Origin: a virus
Length of the DNA stretch: 42,391 nucleotides
IMG/VR virus record: IMGVR_UViG_3300032293_001543
Location: 1-42,391 of that record
Reading direction: 5' to 3' (one strand)
How positions within the stretch are numbered: position 1 is the first letter of the stretch; each line of letters opens with the position of its first letter. The position numbers were made by a program, and so were the translations under genes. Positions 20,001 to 26,000 of the stretch are shown here, piece after piece. The notes under the pieces are model-generated. The model had not been told where the DNA came from and ran no database searches. It saw only the letters and a program-made list of their open reading frames with translations.

Positions 20001-23000
20001 GTCAGGTCGATGTCTCCGCGCTCCTGCAAAAACTTCAGGATGGTGGATTTTCCCGCGCCGCCGCCGCCGCCGGTCGCATAGACCACCGGGCGCGTGCCTT
20101 GTGCCAGGGGGGTGGGTTTCCCGGTCAGTTGGGTGCCATGTTCCATGAAATAGCGAATGATCGCCCTTCCAAGCTCTTTCCGGCTCACCTGTCCCGCTGG
20201 CAGATACCCGCCGACAACGAGGGGGTGATCTTCCAAAAGGGTGGCTGTCTTCTTTCCCTTCGTGATTTCAAGCAGCGGATGGCCGTCCGGCAATGTCACC
20301 GGAGCCTTGGGAAGCCCGTATTCGTCGGCCTCGAAGTTCTCGCCGAACTCTTTCGTGAGTCGCGGATCCACCTGTTCGGCGCTCGATCCAAGGCTTTTCT
20401 TGCTCACCTGCACGCGGAACCGATAGCCACCATATTTGTTATCCCGGCGGTCTTGAACGCGGCGAGCGGTTGTGCGTTGCGCATACGTTCCAGTCCACAC
20501 CACTTCACCCGTTTGGGTGTCGATTACTTCGATTGGAGTTTCTGGAGAAATCGCAGATTCCTCGCTCGATCCAAGAACCGCTTGCGCCTTGGGCGTGAGG
20601 AGGCGGTTGAAGCCGCTGGCAATGGTCTTCGCGTCGTGAGAGTCGAGGAACCGCTGGAAGAGAGCTTCCTTCGCACCGAGCGCATCCGGGTTGAGCCTTT
20701 GCCACTCCACGGCCGAGATGATACCCGCGCGGAGCCGGTCGGCTTCCGCACCGATCGCTGCGGTGAACTCCCGGCGCTGTGCCGCGTCCAGGCGTTTGAT
20801 CGCGGCCACGCCCACGCGGAGCTTGGCGGGAAGGTCGGCGCTCTTTCCGAACTCCGCTTCGATCTCCGCAATCACTTGCTCGATGGGGCGGGCTTCCAGC
20901 GCCTTGAGGATCAGATCCTCGCGCGTGGTTTCCGCCTCCGCGAACATAGACATGGTGGAGGTGTCCACGGCTTCCGCCCCTTTGCGGTAGGCGGCGAGGA
21001 TTTCCCGCACGGCCTTGCGGCTACGGCTCTCCACGATGGCACGGGCAAGCTGGCGCTCCGGCGTGTTTTCAGTGGACTCGAAGAGGCTTCCCTGGTCGAA
21101 GAACTCTGAAACGTCGCGGAATTGGCCGGCGGAAACCGCTTGCTTGGCTTCCACGGCGGTCTTGAGCGCGTTCGCCAGAACCGGCGAGAGGTCGAAATCC
21201 GGCTTGGAGGATGCGAGCTTGAGGAGAGCGCCCGTCTCCGATGCCACGCCGCCGAGAATGGCACGCAGGCCGAGCGGGGAGGCGCGGTTGAAAAGGATGT
21301 CGAGGAGCGTGGCTTGCTCCGATCCCAAGAGCATGGCCACCATTGCCCGCTCGATGCGTTTTGCGCCCTCTTCGGTGAGGTTTCCGGCGTTGTCGATCAC
21401 TCCCTCGTCACCGACCGCGCGGGCAAAGGCTTTCACGAAGTCCCGGTTGCTTGCCGCGGCAGCGTCCCCGGTGTTGTCCGGCTCCCAGAGCTTGAGGATT
21501 CCCGCTTTCTCGATGCTGGCCGCGTCCCTTACCGCTTGCTCGGTGTTGGAAACGCTGAGTTGCGCGTCACGGTTCGAGTATTCGGCGAGGTCGATGGCTT
21601 CCTTGGCGCTGGTCGGCACGAAGATCGAGACAGGCACGGGGTATAATATCGAGCCTGTTTCGATCTTCTCCGTGTAGGAGTATTGCCGGAATCTCCGTAT
21701 CAAGTTGTCGGCAACTTTGCGGTTCACCGCTTCCTTCAATGCGTTGCGCCTGCCGTTGCCGGAAATGACGTAGAAGAGCGGCTTCCCTGCTTCGTTGGTC
21801 ATGTGCGTGCCGTCCGCCGAGAAGAGCGGAGCCACTACCATGCGCCCGGAGTCGGTGGTTGCGCCCTCGATGTAGCGCCGGTGCTGGTCGTCCTTGTCGC
21901 GGATGTTCTGCACCATCTCCTCGCGCTGGTTCTGGCTGGCCTGGGTGGCGCGGTTGCGCGGCTGGAGGGCGGAGCCAGGGAAGAGCGGATCGGAAGAGCC
22001 AATGAGCTGGTCGAGATCAACGAAGGTTGATGTGACATCAATCGACATTTCGGAATTAGGCGTGTCGCGCTTCTCCTGCCTGCCGGTGGGAATCTGCGGT
22101 GCTTCTTTCCCGACGACCGCCGACTCGATGGACGCGGCCTGTTTGGCGGCACGCTTACCGGCCACGGCGCGGAAACCTTCGATGACTTCCATCCGGTCTT
22201 TCCCAGTGCGCTCTGCTTCCCTGTCGGCGATGAGGTTGATCCGGTCGGCAATGGCTTTCTCAGCCAATGCCATGCGCTCGCCGGGTGGCGCCGCTTCGAG
22301 TTCGTCGGTCACTTCGTCCGCCGCGTCCTCCAGTTCGGCGCGGAGCTTACCGGCCAAGCGGGGGAATTTCTCCAGCGCCGCCTTGATCGCGTTGCCGGTG
22401 ATGAGGAGCGGCGAGGTTTGCGCAGCTTCGAGCTTTTCAAGTTCGGCTTGTGCGTCCACGGGAGCGCCGCGCCAGATCACGGACGATCCCTGCTTGATTT
22501 CCGTCGTGCCGTCGCTGTTCGGCACGATGCGGAGGGCGTTCGGATTGTCCGGGGTTTTGTCCGGCTCTTTCGCTTGTGGTTGCTGGGTTTGCGCGGGTTC
22601 TTGCGCCTGCTTCTGTCCGGGTGCTTGTCCGGTCTTCGCCGCCGGGGCGGACAGTTCCGCGTGAAGCTCGACAAGCTGCTGAACGTGCGCCTCCGCAGCC
22701 GGGGTGAGTTGCATCCCGCGAAGGATCTGGATGGCCTTGAAGATGATCCGCGCCAGCCTTGACTTCGCGCCCTGGTTCTTCACCACGCGCAGCAGTTCGG
22801 AGAATTGCGCCGTGTTGCCGTCCATCTTGGCTTCCACCAGCATCCGGGTGAACTCCGCCGCCTGTAATCCCCTGCTGGCGATCTTGTCGAATTGCCAGTT
22901 TCCTGCCGAGTCCTTGCCGTAAATCTTCCGCGCCGCGTCCAGTGCTTCCGGCGTGAGCAGTTCCGCGCCTAGCTGGTCATAGAACGCATCGAAGTATTCC

Positions 23001-26000
23001 GTGAACTCTCCGGGTCTTCCTTCTTCCTCCCACATCGCGCGAATGGAATCGACCTGGACGACGTGAACGGCCTCATGCCGCGCCACGATGTTTTCAAGGT
23101 AGAGCGTAGCCTTTCCAAGATCGCCTTTCGATCTCTGGATAGCCCTTGCGATGTCATCCACATGCAGGGTGATGATGCCCGATTCAATATCGATGTTCGC
23201 GCCGCCGCCTCCAACGGTCGTTTCGCTAATCACGATCCGGCCTTTCAGCCTTGGCATGGCCATCTCGACGTTGGCTTTCACCTGTTCCGCGACTTGTCGG
23301 GCGGGGCTTTGCTTGGGGGTAGGAGTGCTTGCAGGAGTGCTGTCAGGAGTGCTATCCTTAGTGGCCCGCGATTTGTCCTTATCGGGGGTTTCCGGTGCGT
23401 TTTCCCCCGTAGTTGCAGGGCTTCCCACCGGCCCGGTGTTTGCGCTTACCGGCGGCATCCAGACAGATTCTTGCCGTGCGTATCCCTCAGGAACGTCCAC
23501 GCCTGCGGCTTTCTGCATCGAGACGGAAACCGGCCGGCCTGCGGCGAATGCTGCCGACACGGCTTGCCCGATCTCGGGAAGGGCGGGGTTTGCCTGCCGC
23601 GCGGCTTCGTATTCCGCCGCCTCAAGCTCGGTGGGCGCGGGTTGCGCCGTCTCTGCGACCGGTGAAGGGATTCCCAGCCCGGAGTCTGATACCTTAGGCG
23701 GTGCAACTCCGCCCGTCGCAGGATCTCCCTGCGCTCCACGCTCAACAGGCTGGGAAATGGGGGGCGCGGCTTGTGCTTCGATGAGCGCTTGGCTCTCCGT
23801 GGTCTGGATGAGTGCGCCGACGGCGGGCGCGTTCATCGCGATCTCGGCGCGGGCTTCGTCGGTCAGGACATCCACGCCGTTGACGTTGGCGAAGTAGGGC
23901 GCTCCGGCCTCTGTGGTGGCGCGTTGCAGGGCGCTGCGCTCGGCTTGGGTGATGAGGTTCGGGTTGCCGGATGCTACTTTGGCGATGCCGGAGAAAAACA
24001 CCTTCCGGCTCGGATCGGTCATTTCATCGATCTCCCGTGCGGACTCCATGATATTGTCGTCGCGGAGAAATTTCTTTACGAGAACCTCGTTGCGTTTTGC
24101 CGTTAGGTCGGACTTCTGTTCGGGCGTTAGGTTGGGCGCCTGTAACTGAGTCTCCACGTCGGCCAAATCGTTTGCAAATGACGCGTAGGATTGGTCACTG
24201 GTGAACATCCTTGCCACTCCCGCCATTTCAGGGGTGATGTCCCGATGGCCTGAAATCCCCGCATTGCGCTCGTTGTATTCCTTGGCATACCGGGTGTTTT
24301 CGTTTTTCAGGCGCAATGTCAGCTCCCTTTCCCCGGCTTGCGCTCCGCCTACGGCCATGGCGATTGATACAGGAGTCATGCCGAGCGATCCTATTGCGCC
24401 GCCGAGTGCCGCTTCCGCAAAGTCCGGGCTATCGCTGCCGCCTTCGACCACCATTTCCTCGACCGATTCGCCGCCCATGCCTAAGCCCGTGGCTTTCAGT
24501 CCCTTGACGGTGGTATTTGATGCCCGCTGCACCTGGGTAAGTGGCATAGCAAGCGAATCAGGCCGGATGCCGAGCTTATCGACGGCTTGAGCCAAGTTCT
24601 TGGTGGCGTTGGATGCTCTCTCCAGCGCCCTTGAAACCCTCATTGCCTTGCCTCCTGCGCTTAGTCCTTTCACCCCCAGCGCCGCCAGCTTGAGTGCTTT
24701 CGACATGCCGAAGGTGGCCACATCGCCGATTACTTCGGTGGCGACTTCCTCCCATCCTGCGTATTGGGCTGCTTCGAGTGCGGCGAAAAACCCTTCGTTG
24801 CCGGTTCCCAGCTTCTTTTCCAGCTCCATGGAGAGTTGCCGCCTGCCGTTGGACATCTTGCCCCTTTCCATGAACGCCGCGAAATGAGCCGGGTTCGCGG
24901 TGGCCATGTATTGCGCAAGCGCCACCTTGAGCGCGGGATCTTTGTCGGGGTCAAGGTGATCCGCTGTGATTGGCCATTTCTCATCGGGTGCTAGGTTCTG
25001 GAACGCTAGCGCCGCCGCCTGCCATTCCTTCGTTGCGGCTTTCACCGCATCGCTGCCCATCTGCATATCAATCGCGCGCTTGAGGCTTTCCGCCTTCTCG
25101 TTCATCACGGCCTCCGCCTTGCGTCCGGTCGGGGTTGTCCATGCCTTGATGTTGCGCTCCCAGCCCATCATCATGTTGGCCGTGCTGCGGTTGCGGAGAA
25201 ACTGGAACTCTTCGGCTATCTTCTGTTTGTCCACGTCACCAAGGATCGCCCCCTCGGCTGCGGAGATCGCTTGCTCTCCTGCGCCCGCTGCCATGCCGAG
25301 AACGGACGCGATTGCCCCCTCGGTGACCAACTTTCCACCCGTGGTGAGAGCGGATCGGAATTTATGTCCTCCCGTGAGGTTCAGGCCTGCTTCCGCTGCT
25401 TCCATGCGCCGCACCCATTCCATGCGGTTGTATCCAGGGCGGATCATGGCTTTCTTGTGTAGGTCGGCCAGATACTCACGTTTCAAGGCGACCATGGCGT
25501 TTGTATCGCGGCCTACGCCTTGGGATGCCCGTTGGTATTGGTTGCCTACGGTGTTGCGGATGTCCGTCTCGTCGCGAAGGTAATCGCGGTTGAACTTCTC
25601 AACCTGAGCTTTGGACGTTTCGCGGAGATACTTCTGGAATCCCTCATCGGTCGGCTCTTCCGTGTCCATGCTCATCCCGTAAAGGTCTTTCAGGATGGCC
25701 GCGCCGTGCTGCACCGATAGGTCGCCGCTGTCCACCCGGCTCATGATCGCTTCCGGCGTGGCTCCGATCTCCTCCAGTCGGGCGGAAAGGGCGGGAAGCG
25801 GTTTTCCTGTGGCATCGTAGAAAGCCGGGTCTTTCACGGTGGAGAATATGCCAGCCACCTCGGCCGCTTCCTCGGTGATGCTTTTCCGGTTTTTTCCGTA
25901 TTGGATGTAGAGCGGTGCGCCGCCAGTCGCCCCAAGGTTCACGATGTCACGGATTGCCATGTCCTCGCGGCCTTCACGGGTCAGCGTGGTAACGGGAACG

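Noticed and set aside
8183-21109. Several plus-strand frames of 170-650 codons opposite the giant gene (for example 8183-9748, 13058-14791, 16739-18673, 19448-21109)
   Set aside because: All are antisense to regions with clear enzyme motifs on the minus strand and have shadow-type composition (Arg, Leu, His, Val).
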